Shown piece after piece: positions 32,836 to 44,350 of a stretch of 64,000 nt of DNA. Position 1 is the first letter of the stretch. The number at the start of each line of letters is the position of its first letter. The notes under the pieces were generated by a model. The model worked only from the letters and a program-made list of their open reading frames with translations. It was not told the DNA's origin and made no database searches. Both the position numbers and the translations under genes were made by a program. The stretch spans positions 1,627,440 to 1,691,439 of the forward strand of contig LNAC01000347.1 of assembly GCA_002007465.1 (NCBI GenBank), read 5' to 3'. Origin of the DNA: Ailurus styani (lineage: Eukaryota; Chordata; Mammalia; Carnivora; Ailuridae).

Positions 32836-32879
32836 ACAGACCCTTCTCCTTATAAAACCAACTTCTTATTGAATTATTT

Positions 32880-33030
32880 TATTTAACAAGTTTTCATTGA
32901 GCAACTACTCTCTTCTAGGCACTAGGTTATGAGCTGAGAATAAGAAGAAAGGAAAGAAGTGTTTTGTCACCTTAAACAGTCTAACTAAAACCTTGGAAAG
33001 GGAAGCCATTATTTAAAATGAAGCCAATTG
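32880..33030 (-). mobile_element. L2 tail, minus strand
   Basis: 'tttcattgagcaactactct' and 'cttctaggcactaggttatg' match the antisense L2 tail ('tattgagcacctactatgtgccaggcactgtgctagg'). Confidence 0.6.
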
Positions 33031-33074
33031 CTAACGAAGAGAGGACTGGAACTAAAGTCTTTGGGCTTTATCTT

Positions 33075-33490
33075 TCAGGTCATATATTAGAAAGGAATAA
33101 TGCTAAAAACCACAAAAGCACTGCTGAATCTCAACAGCTTAGCAGAGTATAAGTTATTTCTCACTCAGTAATCCAAAAGGACGTTCTTATTTGGGCAACT
33201 CTCCAAGTGAGGATTCAGGGACTCGGACTTTTTCCATCCCATGCTACTGTCATCTCTCCAAGCTCATTCATCTTTTCCTGTCAGCTAGAAGATGTGAAGA
33301 TATGGAGAACCATGCATGGGAGGGTTTTATTGGACAGGTCAGGAAGTGGCATACCTCCCAGGCACTCATACTCCACTGAGTAGAAATCAATCGCATAGCC
33401 AAATCTAGATGCTATGGAGATGGGGAAATACAGGCTCACTGGGGGCCCAGAAAGAAGGGGAGATGGGTTTGATGGTCACCTAGAAGTCTA
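33075..33490. repeat. Probable ancient LTR-type repeat, family unsure
   Basis: 'aagttatttctcactcagta', 'tgggagggttttattggaca', 'ggtcaggaagtggcatacct' and 'cgcatagccaaatctagatg' parallel a common mammalian repeat ('tggaggttttatgggccaggcctggaagtggcgtacatcacttccg...gtcacatggcc'). Probably an MLT1-like LTR read antisense, but I cannot name it securely. Confidence 0.45.
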
Positions 33491-33844
33491 CTTGACATAT
33501 CCCTACACCATCAACTTTCCAACTAATTGAATTTCCAAATGATGCCACTGTGCTGTTTGAGACTTTATGTAACTTTTAAATTCCAAAAACATTATGGAGA
33601 TAGAGTAAGATCTATCCTGTAATCCTATATCTTTTCTGTCGTTCAGTAGAGAGTTGGTAGTCTATAAGGGACAGGAAAGACAGGACATAGCTCCAATTCT
33701 TGATTCTTTATCCTACTACTAGATATGGACTACTGTGCAAAATGCTGAATAAAAATTCAATTGTTTGTGCATAATTCCATCTACTTCAGCTGTTCTAAAA
33801 ATTTATGCCAAAAATATGTCATCAAAGCTATGGGGGATGATGCA
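33491..33844. other. No gene or repeat recognised
   Basis: AT-rich unique sequence. Confidence 0.5.
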
Positions 33845-34065
33845 AAGAAGACTAACAACATTTACTGAGTGTTCACCAGGTAACAGTCACTCTTCCAGGT
33901 CCTTTGAAGTGACTTTTTAATTCGTAAAAGGTGTCATCATTAGACCCATTTAATAGACAGGGCTTATTATAGGCTAGAGCTTAAGTAACATGCCAAGGGT
34001 CACATACACCTAAGTGGCAAAGCCGGGATTCAAAACCTGTTCTATCTAATTTCCAAATATTTATT
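33845..34065 (-). mobile_element. MIR SINE, minus strand
   Basis: 'cagtcactcttccaggtcct', 'agcttaagtaacatgccaag', 'ggtcacatacacctaagtgg' and 'caaagccgggattcaaaacc' are antisense MIR in order. Confidence 0.85.
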
Positions 34066-34470
34066 CACCCTGGGAGAGACTGAATTTGCTCAGTCAGTCT
34101 GAACAGGCAAATTCAGAGAAATTCAATGGGGAAATAACTCAAAAGGTTTCCATTTACAAACCCGAAGTACCCAAGTAATGTCTACCACTCTCTGATGAAC
34201 TCTACCCAGACGGACAATAAATGTTTATGATGCAAAGTCATCTGCAAGCAAAAGAATCATAGTAACTCTGTGTCTCAGGAGGCAGCTCATCACAGATTGC
34301 GCTCATTAATTCTACCAACATATACTGAGGGTGAATTGTATCCTACTCATTCCCAAGCTTGCAGTGCTGATAAAAGCCACAGTTTCTCCCTCGAAAGGGC
34401 CCCCTCTGCAAATGCAGGCTGTGGTGTTTTTCCCAGGAGTGGATCTATAGTTACCCAACTACTATATCTA
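34066..34470. other. No gene recognised
   Basis: Unique sequence. The ORF 34270-34590 runs into the adjacent SINE and is not a gene. Confidence 0.5.
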
Positions 34471-34484
34471 TGTCATGTGCTTTT

Positions 34485-34683
34485 CTTTTTTTCCCCTGAA
34501 GATTTTATTTATTTATTTGACAGAGAGAGAGAGAGGGAGAGAGAGCACATGCAGGGGAAGAGGGAGAGGGAGAAGCAGACTCCTTGCTGAGCAGGGAGCC
34601 TGACACAGGCTCATTCCCAGGATTCTGGGATCACAAGCTGAGCCAAAGGCAGATGCTTAACCCACTGAGGCACCCAGGTGCCC
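34485..34683 (-). mobile_element. CAN SINE, minus strand, perfect 14 bp TSD
   Basis: On the plus strand: 'gattttatttatttatttga', GA-rich block, 'gcagactccttgctgagcag', ending 'actgaggcacccaggtgccc'. TSD 'tgtcatgtgctttt' at 34471-34484 and 34684-34697. Confidence 0.97.
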
Positions 34684-34750
34684 TGTCATGTGCTTTTGTA
34701 ACTGCTGTTTTATTTGACTATTTTCTACATTCTATTAATTCATGGATTTT

Positions 34751-34946
34751 TTAAAAAGAATTTTTATTTATTTATTTGACACAGAGAGAGAGAGAGCATG
34801 AGCAGGTGGAATAGCAGGGAGAGGGAGAGGGAGAAGCAGGCTCCCTGCTGAGCAAGGAGCCCAGTGCGGGGCTTGAACCCAGGACCCTGGGACCATGATC
34901 TGAGCCGAAGGCAGATGCTTAACAGCCTGAACCAGCCAGGTGCCCC
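34751..34946 (-). mobile_element. Second CAN SINE, minus strand, 15 bp TSD
   Basis: 'tttttatttatttatttgac', GA-rich block, 'gcaggctccctgctgagcaa' and 'accagccaggtgccc'. TSD 'taattcatggatttt' (34736-34750) against 'taatttgtggatttt' (34947-34961), two mismatches. Independent of the neighbour because the TSDs differ. Confidence 0.96.
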
Positions 34947-34961
34947 TAATTTGTGGATTTT

Positions 34962-35789
34962 GTGCTTTGCTCATGACCACTCCAGCACCTCACCTCATTC
35001 TGCAGATGTTCTGGGGAAGAGAGGATCAGTAAAAGCAAAGGCTTTAAGACACAAATTAGCGAAGTCAAAGAACTAGTAGAAATTCCTCAGTGAGGCCGAT
35101 GTGGGGAATAGGGGACATGAAATGAGACATGACAGGAGCCAATATGGTGCTAAGAATTGTGGACTTAATTCAAATACATACATCACTGGAGGAAGGAGTT
35201 TTTAATGTGCCTGATTGTTTGAAGATAGTAGTTGAAGTGCCAATTGGTAGATAATGATTGCTTCAAAACAAACTTCTTCTTTCATTATTTAATTACAGGC
35301 CACTCCAGTTTCAATGAGAGGTCACGGTTAAAGGCCAAGAGAAGGCTTTATTTTGTGGGACTGAAATAAAGGTGAATTATTTGAAAACTTAGTCCTTCCC
35401 GTAAAGAGTTCCAGTGCATTTACTAACCTTTTGAGAGTGGATTAGGATTTTGTCATAAAGTAAATATTCATGACCAATAAAAAAAATAATATATGATCCC
35501 TTAGTTCTTCATTACTGGTATTGCCTGGAGCACTGTTGGGTAAACACTTGAAGAATATATTTTGAGTGTGTTTCCTGTTCAGATGTAAATCAGAGTTTAC
35601 ATATGATGGGGATTGAGGGAGGAGGCAGGAGGAAAATCAAGTTAATGGTGGAAGGTTAGGAGAAGTACTGGGATGGAATTTTAGGATTAAGGAAATCAGG
35701 CCATCCTCAGAGTCCTGGGGAAAACAAGCAATTTATTCCACCAGGTCGATAAAACTCAGGTCGAGTGAAGGCCAGGAAAGTGCTTGGTA
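34962..35789. other. No gene or repeat recognised
   Basis: Unique AT-leaning sequence. Confidence 0.5.
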
Positions 35790-35965
35790 CTCAGAATCAG
35801 GAGTATTTCTTTGAGATCTAGCTCTGTCACAAAGAAGATGTGAAATCTTTGTCAAATTATTTACCCTTTCTGAGTCTGTCCCATCATCTGAAAAATGAGG
35901 ATTTGAAATAAGACTATTAGACCAGATAATCTAATAATAACCCATTTCCATCCTTAAATAAGGTA
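35790..35965 (+). mobile_element. MIR SINE
   Basis: 'gagatctagctctgtcacaa', 'tttgtcaaattatttaccct' and 'tcatctgaaaaatgaggatt' match MIR. Confidence 0.75.
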
Positions 35966-36290
35966 TGAAGTTTTCAAAGCATGTAATTTAATTTTTATTT
36001 TATCTTGACTCACAATACAATCTTTGGAATGATCTAGCATTACATCATTAGCATTCAGACTCCTGGAATTGGAATGTGAAAGAAAAGCTAGTCCTAGGGT
36101 CCTAGATTGCCAGGCTAGGGTTTCTCAGTGTTGTCCATTGACGGAATTCAAGAGAGATGGTCTTCACTGTTCTACCAACTTCAAGGTCCAGCGGTAGAAG
36201 GCAGTAGGAGGTCATATTGGCAGATGAAATTGTGAATTAGGTACAAAGCCAACAGAGGTAAATGTAGGAGCAGGTGTCATATATACCAGC

Positions 36291-36785
36291 TGTATTAATT
36301 TTCTATTACTGCTGTAACAAATTAATGACAAATTTAGTGGATTCAACAATACAAGTTTATTATCTTACAGTACTAGAGGTCAAAAGTCCAAAATGGGTCT
36401 CATTGGGCTAAAATCAAGATCTGGGGAGCATGTGTTCATTTCTGAAGGCTCTAGGGAAGAATCCATATCCTTGCCTTTTACAGTTTCTAAAGCCTTCCCA
36501 CATTCCTTGACTCATTGACCCCTGTTCTATCTTCACAGCCAGCCACATCGCACTCTCTGACCCTTATTCTGTAGTCTTACCTTCCTCTTCCACTTTTAAG
36601 AGCCTTTGTGATTTCACTGAGCTCAATCAGATAATTTAGAAAACGCTATTTCAAGGTCAGCTGATTGGCAACATTAATTCCATCTGCAACCTTAATTGTG
36701 CCATAGCTATGTAATCTAACTGTCCCAGTTTCAGGGGGTTAGACAATAGGCATCTCTGGGGAGCCATATCTTTCTTATCATACCT
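36291..36785 (-). mobile_element. MLT1-type (ERVL-MaLR) LTR, minus strand
   Basis: Plus strand begins 'tgtattaattttctattact', 'gctgtaacaaattaatgaca', 'ttattatcttacagtactag', 'aggtcaaaagtccaaaatgg' and 'gtctcattgggctaaaatca'. It later shows 'ggtcagctgattggcaacat' and 'taattccatctgcaacctta', and fades near 'ggagccatatc...tatcatacc'. This is a nearly complete MLT1-like LTR in reverse, better preserved than the copy at 22926. No internal MaLR sequence beside it. Confidence 0.88.
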
Positions 36786-36914
36786 GTTCAACATGAATCT
36801 AGGGGGACATGAATATCTGATTGCCACATCCCTGCTTGGTATGCTCCAGGGCTATGGACAGTCTTTACTAAAATGTGTGTGTATTATTTAAAAACAAAAA
36901 CAAACAAACAAAAA

Positions 36915-37045
36915 CCAGACTTGGAAGTTCAAAAGAGTTAGTTTGAATCCTTGGGCAAATTACTTAATGTTTTATATCTGTAAGGGATATAACAGTCCAT
37001 ATATAGCAGGGTTGTTTTGAGGATTAAAATATTTGGTAAACTGAA
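36915..37045 (+). mobile_element. MIR SINE fragment
   Basis: 'tccttgggcaaattacttaa' and 'gcagggttgttttgaggatt' match MIR. A CAAA-rich patch (36890-36915) precedes it. Confidence 0.65.
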
Positions 37046-38578
37046 TCTAGTTTCCTCATATGTTTCTATCTATAACAATTGTGATATATATAAATGACTG
37101 TGTTTTGTTTTTGTTTATTTTATTGTTTTTATTCTTCAAGACTAACACTTGTAAAGTATGGTACAAGTCTGGATAGTTCATTTCTTGATTGTTATAAAGC
37201 CATATCTAGTTTTGGTTTTTGATGCACCAGAAAAAGAATAAGCTTTTAATTATCCTTCTGAGGAAGAGCACACTCTCCAGACATTTAATCCATCACAGTT
37301 TTTCAAAGAATATAAAGGTTTACTAGTTCAAGCAAGCCCTAAATATTTATATATGAAGCCTTATAAAGACTAAAATAAATCAGGCTCTTGGCAAGAAGTT
37401 GTATTATACTAAAAATAAACATTTCAACTGGAGATCACAGCTGATTTCTGTGACGGGCACTAAGTCTGGAACAGCCACAGCGAACATCTCAGTGGCTTTC
37501 AACTGTTCAGCATTCCTATCCAGGAGATCCAGGGACTTCTATGATATTGCTCATCTATCTTGTGATGAAGAGGCTCATCATGTACAAAATCTAACACAAT
37601 GATCAAACACCAAGAATTTTCCCAGCTCTCATTATGAGCATTCTCAGCATTACTGAAACATGAATTAGTTTTGTTTGGTCAGTCGGTCAATTAGTTTTGT
37701 CTTTGTGATAAAAAAAATGTAAAAAGTAGGCAATTTTCCTCATCCTTTCACTTCAGTGACCACACTCGTTGTTACTGCTCCATTGTCCACTACAGGGTAT
37801 CTTAGGTTGGCAATGGTACAATGTGTGTGGTGACCGCCAGTTCACAGTCACCAAATCAAAACAGAGCAGTGTTGGGTCAAGGTCTAGAGCAGGTAGCATG
37901 GCGAGTGAAAATGTGAGCCAAGTAGCATGTCTGTGGAAGCCGTTTTGGCTGTGGCTGCCTGTGTTCAATCCTCTAGCCTTCACTCCTTTGGCTATGTTGA
38001 AGCTGCCTTGCTGGCAATTTGATGTCTGTTAATTATAGCATTATGCCGACACATCTTTTTGCATGTTCAAAGGGTATAAACACTAATCATTCATTTTCCT
38101 GCTAATAGTTGACCTAGCTCCCTTCATCTGTTTCACTGGTTATAGCTTTACTTAAAACCACAAATAAGGTTCTCTACCTCAATTTTGTATTATTATTATT
38201 ATGCTACCTACTCTGTTAAATCCTAAAATCAGTAAATATATTAAAAGCCTACTACATACAAGTATGGTAAAGGGACCATATATGATCATAATGAAAGCTA
38301 AGGCATAATGAAAGCTGTAGCTTTAGGGAGATTATGCAACTTTTGTACCATTGTATCAGTACAGAAGATATTTCTTAGGAACGAGGATGGACGACTTTGG
38401 AGACATACACAATTAGGAACTACATATTTGATAGTAAGATCAAACTGATCTAAATTCAATCTTACTCCGGTTTGAAGAAAAAGAAATATCTCATTTTTAA
38501 AATGTTTATTTTAAATGTCTATGATGCTTCAAATTGCTAGAAACTGTATCACATATTTAATGTGTCCAGAGCACATTT
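37046..38578. other. No gene or repeat recognised
   Basis: AT-rich unique sequence, with ORFs at 37399-37602 and 37753-38032 (both strands) that match nothing. Includes a short TTA repeat near 38190. Confidence 0.45.
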
Positions 38579-38594
38579 AGATGGAACACTGTCA

Positions 38595-38805
38595 GGGGTG
38601 CCTGAGTGGCTCAGTAGGTTATAACCTCTGACTTCGGCTCAGGTCATGATCTCAAGGTCCTGGGATTGAGCCCCACATCGTGATCCCTGCTCAGCGGGGA
38701 GCCTGCTTCTTCCTCTCTCTGTCTGCCTCTCTGCCTACTTGTGATCTGTCTCATCTCTCTCACTCTGTCAAATAATAAATAAATAAATAATCTTAAAAAT
38801 AAAAA
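38595..38805 (+). mobile_element. CAN SINE with perfect 16 bp TSD, mustelid-like variant
   Basis: 'ggggtgcctgagtggctcag', 'ggtcatgatctcaaggtcct', 'ctctgcctacttgtgatctg', tail AAATAATAAATAAATAAATAA. TSD 'agatggaacactgtca' at 38579-38594 and 38806-38821, no mismatch. Confidence 0.98.
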
Positions 38806-38821
38806 AGATGGAACACTGTCA

Positions 38822-39915
38822 CCATGCCTAGACAGAGAATGACCCTGCTTTAAAGAACTCATTTGGATTTATGTTTAAGGATTTGTTTATGGAATCTTTT
38901 AAAGGAAAGATAAGGGCAACTTTGGTCTGTTTGTCAAAGTGATCTGTAAGATTGGGGAGTTGAAAATCTTCTATTCATTGCTCAAGAAAAATGGATCACA
39001 ACACATATGAAATCAATCGAATATCAGAACAGTTCTTTGGGGAGACTCTGCCTAAATCCTTGTTGACAACTCACTCTACATTATGAGATGTGCTCATCCC
39101 CACTCCCCTCCTTTACCGGTTGACCCCTACCAATTTTAGAGTGAGTCCCTACAAAAGCAATGATTTCATCCTGTTATTGTCTAACTTGGAAGGGGAAACA
39201 CAACAACAACATGAGAACAACTCCTTCATATGGCACTAGGAAAAGAAGAACAATGATTTTCAGGGATATTTTGATCTTATCTTAAAGAATTGTGCCACAG
39301 AGAGGCTATGCACACAGGGGTGCCTAACACTCTTCAAGAAGATATTTCAGTGCCAAGAGATTCCTTTTGGCACCCATCCTAAAGGCAATCCACTTACTAT
39401 ATACAGTCTTGTGGCTACTTATGAACTCTGGAACACCAATGTAGGAGAGTCGTGAGGTAAGTCAGGCAAGATACCACACATGGATTATTTTCCCTCCATA
39501 TTATATTCTGTGACACTTACCACTAGTGAAAAAATGGGTTTGTCAATCTTACAGTATTAATCAAATAACAGAATCTTCCTGTGGGAAAGAACCAAGTGGC
39601 CATTTAGTTTGTTCACTAAAGATCATGAGGAGCTTCTGGTCCTCTGTTGTCTTTGGCTAGATGTTCAGTTACGCAGCCAAGCTTCACATCTCCGTGGTGA
39701 GTTATAGCTTGACATTGCCTTTAGAAACTGTCTTTCCAGAATTTTCTTCAATCATAACTTGAAAGTTCTTCAACTGAGAAATTATTTTTAGGTCATTTCA
39801 TTTGGTTTTAGGGCTACATTCATGTGTAAATATTTTCTTCTTAACTGTCCCACTTCCTTTGAAATTTGATCTCACTACACCAAATTCCAATTTTTTTGAT
39901 TCAAATATATTTTTT
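38822..39915. other. No gene or repeat recognised
   Basis: About 1.1 kb of unique sequence; no repeat motif or exon-like feature seen. Confidence 0.45.
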
Positions 39916-39930
39916 AAAAAGGAAAAGTGA

Positions 39931-40132
39931 AGGGTGACTGGGTGGCTCAGTTGGTTACATATTGGACTCTTGGTTTCAGCTCAGGTCATGATCTCAGGGT
40001 TGTGAGACCAAGACTTATGTCGGACTCTGTGCTGGCCATGGAGCCTGCTTAAGATTCTCTCTCTCCTCCTCCTCCTCCATCTGCCCCTCCCCACTCATGT
40101 GTGCATGCGCGCTCTCTCTCTCTAAGGAAAAA
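39931..40132 (+). mobile_element. CAN SINE, approximate 15 bp TSD
   Basis: 'gtgactgggtggctcagttg', 'cagctcaggtcatgatctca', CT-rich body with 'tgcatgcgcgctctctctct' and an A-run tail lacking the usual AAATAAA repeats. Likely TSD 'aaaaaggaaaagtga' (39916-39930) against 'aaaaaggaaatttga' (40133-40147). Confidence 0.94.
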
Positions 40133-40147
40133 AAAAAGGAAATTTGA

Positions 40148-42640
40148 GAAAAAAGAAAAGAAAAATTCAACTCCAATTTAGGATTTTAGTAGGTGTTAGA
40201 TGGCTCCTGTGGTTCTTTTATTAATTCAGATGTTGTTCATGTGTGCCTTAGCCAAGGCACCTCTCTTGTCTCATTGAACTTTGTGCTACTTTAACAAAAT
40301 ACACCACTTGTGTTTGCTTTGCTTTACTTTATGTATTTACCTTCCTGGGCTGCTCTGTATCAGGATGTATCTTTATGCAGGTACCCAGAATCTTGATCAA
40401 TATAGCAAGAAAAATTCAAATCCCAGCCAAACTAGATTTCTCAACCCATGTCCCACAAACACTCAACTCTGTAGCCACAGTGATATGATTGGGTGGGCCA
40501 CTCACCACTCCAGAAAATGATTAGAAAATATGATATCTGTTAGCATACTTTCCTTCAGTCCCCACAGTTCCCCATTCTAGGAAAATTCGGGACCTTCTGT
40601 TTAGTTTGTTCTCTGCTAGCTTACTAGGTGACATAAACCGCAGTACAACCTGGCAAGAACAGATGGGGACACACAGGTACTGTGTGTTAAGAATAAAAAG
40701 CAACACTAGTCTTTTTGCTTACAGCAGTTAGCCTGCATAATCCCTCAACTCCCACTTCCCCAGTTTTGTAATGAAGTGTTCTTAGCTTGATTTACTACTA
40801 GGGATGGGTTGGAAAAAATGGGGAGTTGAAAGGATAACATTTATCCTCCCTCAAAAGCTGAATTATGGAAATTTCAGGCTGCCCAATATTTTTGCTATAA
40901 ATACTTAGACCAATGCAATCCCACACCTATTTCAAAACTCATTTGTGTCCATGTAGGGCAATATGGCCAGGCCAGACCCAGATGGGGTAAAAGATCAATG
41001 CTCACTTTACGTACATCAGTTTCCTCAAAGCTGTTGTTTTCTTCTGCCCAGTTTCATCATTCTGTATTTCTCCAGAAGAACCAGTTGTCATGCAGGAGGC
41101 TCTGCTCTCTAGTGACTCACAAAATATTCCAAACCAAACTTTTTTCTTCCTGCAAGACATTGGTAGATTTCATTTCTAAGTGTGGAGTCATTGCTTTATG
41201 AATTGCTAATACCAATTTGTCTTTCTTTTTTTCTTTCTTTTTTCTTTACTGCACAATAAAGGGAATGGTTAGAGCTTTAACAACCAAGACATAAATAAGA
41301 GAAACAGCTCGAAAGCAGAACACTGTGTGCCTGTTAAACGATCAGCTCCTTTCAGATCCTCTGTAAGGATTAAGGACTAAATGAATCTTTTCACATATTG
41401 TTACTCGGACACAAGGCACAGAATCAACTTCATTCTTCTCCTTTGAACCAAAACAACAATCATACTGGGAAGCCCCCCCACCATCCCCTGAGTCAATTAA
41501 AGATCCTGTTACTGGAGTTATTTTAAATGGGTGTGTATAAAGCGCTAGGGGACAGATTGTAGGATATAATCCTCAACTGACAGAGGGGAATGTACTAAAA
41601 GTCCCCCAGGAGATCACCCATCTTGATGTTTGTGAGACACATGGTAGCAGAGATGGACAAACCAATTTGAATGAGATAAGAAAAGCCAAGCTTTTCCTAC
41701 CCTTCCCCCAAATCCTCAGCCACCTCACAAGCTGAACCTTTCAAACACACTTAGTGCTGAGGCAATTTGACATGGGTGGTAGATTAGCACACCCACACAA
41801 TACAGACAGGGAGGGCACCTCCTTTATGGACGCCAACTTCGCAAAATCAGCTGCTGCACGTAGGCCAAAAGCCAGCGCCAAGAGGCCCGAATCGTAGCCT
41901 TAACTCTGCCTGGCTTCATTTTTAGGGCTCAACTGGGAGTCCAGGAGAAGAAAGTCCTATGGATTCTTGAACAGTCCTGAGAGCGACTAATTTTAGGAAG
42001 GAAAGTTAAAACAATCTTCACAGTATGGCTTTTTGTTTTGTTTTTGTTTTTGTTTTTGTTTTGCTAGGTTGTGGTGGTATTCAGGGACCACTGGTGGGGC
42101 AGAGCTAAAGGGGTCAAAGAGACCAGGATTCACCCACATCCAGATATAAGAGCAGAACTCTTGCACATTTTTCTCATTTCTACATATCATCTTATATTAT
42201 TATTTAGAACCCTCATCATTCTTGTACCTTTTCTCTGCTGGTTACATCATAGCACTTAAATGAGGAAACCGAGGGAACCTATCCCCACAGGCACACACTG
42301 TCACCGGCTTCGGCATCTGTTTGTGTCCCCATGCTTCAGGAAGGGAAGATTCCCCATAGTTTCTGCTGAAAAGGAGACCACGTGAGTAAAAGCAGAGGAG
42401 CTTGGCACTTTTAACCTCCCACAGAAATAACGGGGTTAGAAAACAATTTGAAAATGACTTGATGAGAGGCCATTTTCCTCTTAGGCTAATAGATGACTAT
42501 GTACGTTTATTTCCAAGGGTTTCACACATCCTAAGCCTGAGCACCCGCTAAAGCCCACCTGCCCACTCGGAAATGTTGCCATCCCACTAGGCTTTATCTT
42601 CTTTACCTTATATCTCCTATTTCTTGCATATGCCCACCAA
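40148..42640. other. 2.5 kb with no gene or transposon recognised
   Basis: Contains a T/C low-complexity patch (41220-41247) and a (TTTTG)n tract at 42031-42063. Short ORFs only. Faint MIR-like text at 42240-42270 is not secure. Confidence 0.45.
42031..42063 (+). repeat. (TTTTTG)n/(TTTTG)n tract
   Basis: Six T-run units separated by single G, possibly the antisense tail of an element no longer recognisable. Confidence 0.9.
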
Positions 42641-42660
42641 AATGAATCGGTGGGCAAAAT

Positions 42661-42863
42661 AATTTTTTTTAAGATTTTGTTTATTTGTCACACAGAGAGA
42701 GAGAGAGAGCATGGGCACAAGCAGTGGGAAAGGTAGAGGCAGAGGGAGAAGTAGGCTCCTCTCTGAGCAAGGTACCCAATGTGGGACTTGATCCCAGGAC
42801 CCTGGGATCATGACCTGAGCCAAAGGAAGATGCTTAACTGACTGAGCCACCCAGGCATCCCAA
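42661..42863 (-). mobile_element. CAN SINE, minus strand, 10 bp TSD
   Basis: 'taagattttgtttatttgtc', GA repeat, 'gtaggctcctctctgagcaa', 'ctgggatcatgacctgagcc' and 'gactgagccacccaggcatc'. TSD 'tgggcaaaat' at 42651-42660 and 42864-42873. Confidence 0.95.
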
Positions 42864-42873
42864 TGGGCAAAAT

Positions 42874-44229
42874 CTTAATAGCATCCATTTGAGATATTAC
42901 CATAGGATGTGGAAAATGAAAAGTAAGAATTTTGTTTTCTTCCCCCCACCAGATATTAATATTTACTTTGATTATCAGCCCTTATACATTTTTTGAAATC
43001 ATGGTGTTAAATTTTCTGTTGAGTGACATTTAACTCACTCAGGTTTCCCACAGAATATGTTGGGTTTTTTCTTGATATTATCAAGATTTTCATTAAACTA
43101 GAGATATTCGTGACCCAGTGGGGGAGACAATAGACATAATGCATCCGAGAGATGTAAAAACATATGAAGTGGTGAAGAGTAGATGCTGAACATGAATACG
43201 CACAGTGACTCATACATGTCTCAACAACCTTTCAAGTGTAGTTGAACAAAGGAAGTTGAAAATGTCTCCTCACGAAGTAGCCTCTGAAGAAATGGATATG
43301 AAGTTTTGGTCAGGGTACTGGTGTATCCACTTTATGGAAAACCAAGATTTCATGAGTGCAGGGATTTTCCCCAGGAATTCATGAACATTTTTTAGAGATG
43401 ACAAAACTCAAATCCAGAAATGGAACTGATAATCTGGAACCAATAGACATACTAAAGTCACATAAGTCCTTTCAAAACATGGTGCAAAGCTACCATAAAA
43501 ATTTTTCAGCCTTCAGTGGGAGGGGGCGGGAGGGCAGGGTGGGGAGCTTATGCAGTTCCCGTATGGAACTATTTTGTTCTGCCCATCTGCATTAACTCGT
43601 GCTATTGGAGTATACGTCTCAAAATTCCCAAGAACTACTGCCTGATAGCTCCACCAACATTTATTGGTTTCTTGAAAGAAACTCTGATTTCACAGAATAC
43701 TATTTCAGCCCATTCTCTATCTTTCCTTTTTTTTCCCATATATTGCTTATATTCTACAGACACAAGAACATCTTGTTGGAAATAATCATGTGCTTTCCCA
43801 TGGCCTTAGCCAATTACAAATGACTTTTGAGGTGTGGAAAAGAGGGACAAGATCTTCATTTTTGGACCTACTCTTGAACTATATATATTAGCTTATAAAT
43901 GGCTTAACATTAAAATGATTAGTGAAATATGTTCAGAGATGCTTTTGACCATCTCTCTGAGTAAACAAACACTAAGGAATTCATAAATCATGCGTACTCA
44001 TGCACTCATTTGCCAAAGTGATGGCCCTAAATATTTATACCAATTATTTTCACATCCATTTTTTGGGTGTGGTTCTGTAGAAGAATATTCTTGTGTCTTT
44101 AAGTTCATTATTCTGATGGTCTTATATGCTGAGTATATGTGTGGCTCAAAAAAGCTAAAATTTTCTTTCAAATATTTATGATTCCTTTTTTGTCATCTCT
44201 GTGTATTATCAATTAACAATTATTAGCTC
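42874..44229. other. No gene recognised; short G-rich patch
   Basis: AT-rich unique sequence. G-rich patch at 43517-43546. ORFs at 43356-43823 overlap each other in different frames and match nothing. Confidence 0.45.
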
Positions 44230-44350
44230 CCTTTGTACATTTATAAGATATTGGTCTGATTTCCACTCTACGTCATTAAATAACTAGGTTCACACAACCT
44301 GCCAATGTGCCTAGCACAGTGCCTTGTACAGAACTGATGGTAAATTCAGT
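44230..44350 (+). mobile_element. L2-like tail fragment
   Basis: 'gtgcctagcacagtgccttg' with 'tacagaactgatggtaaatt' resembles the L2 tail. Short and diverged. Confidence 0.4.
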
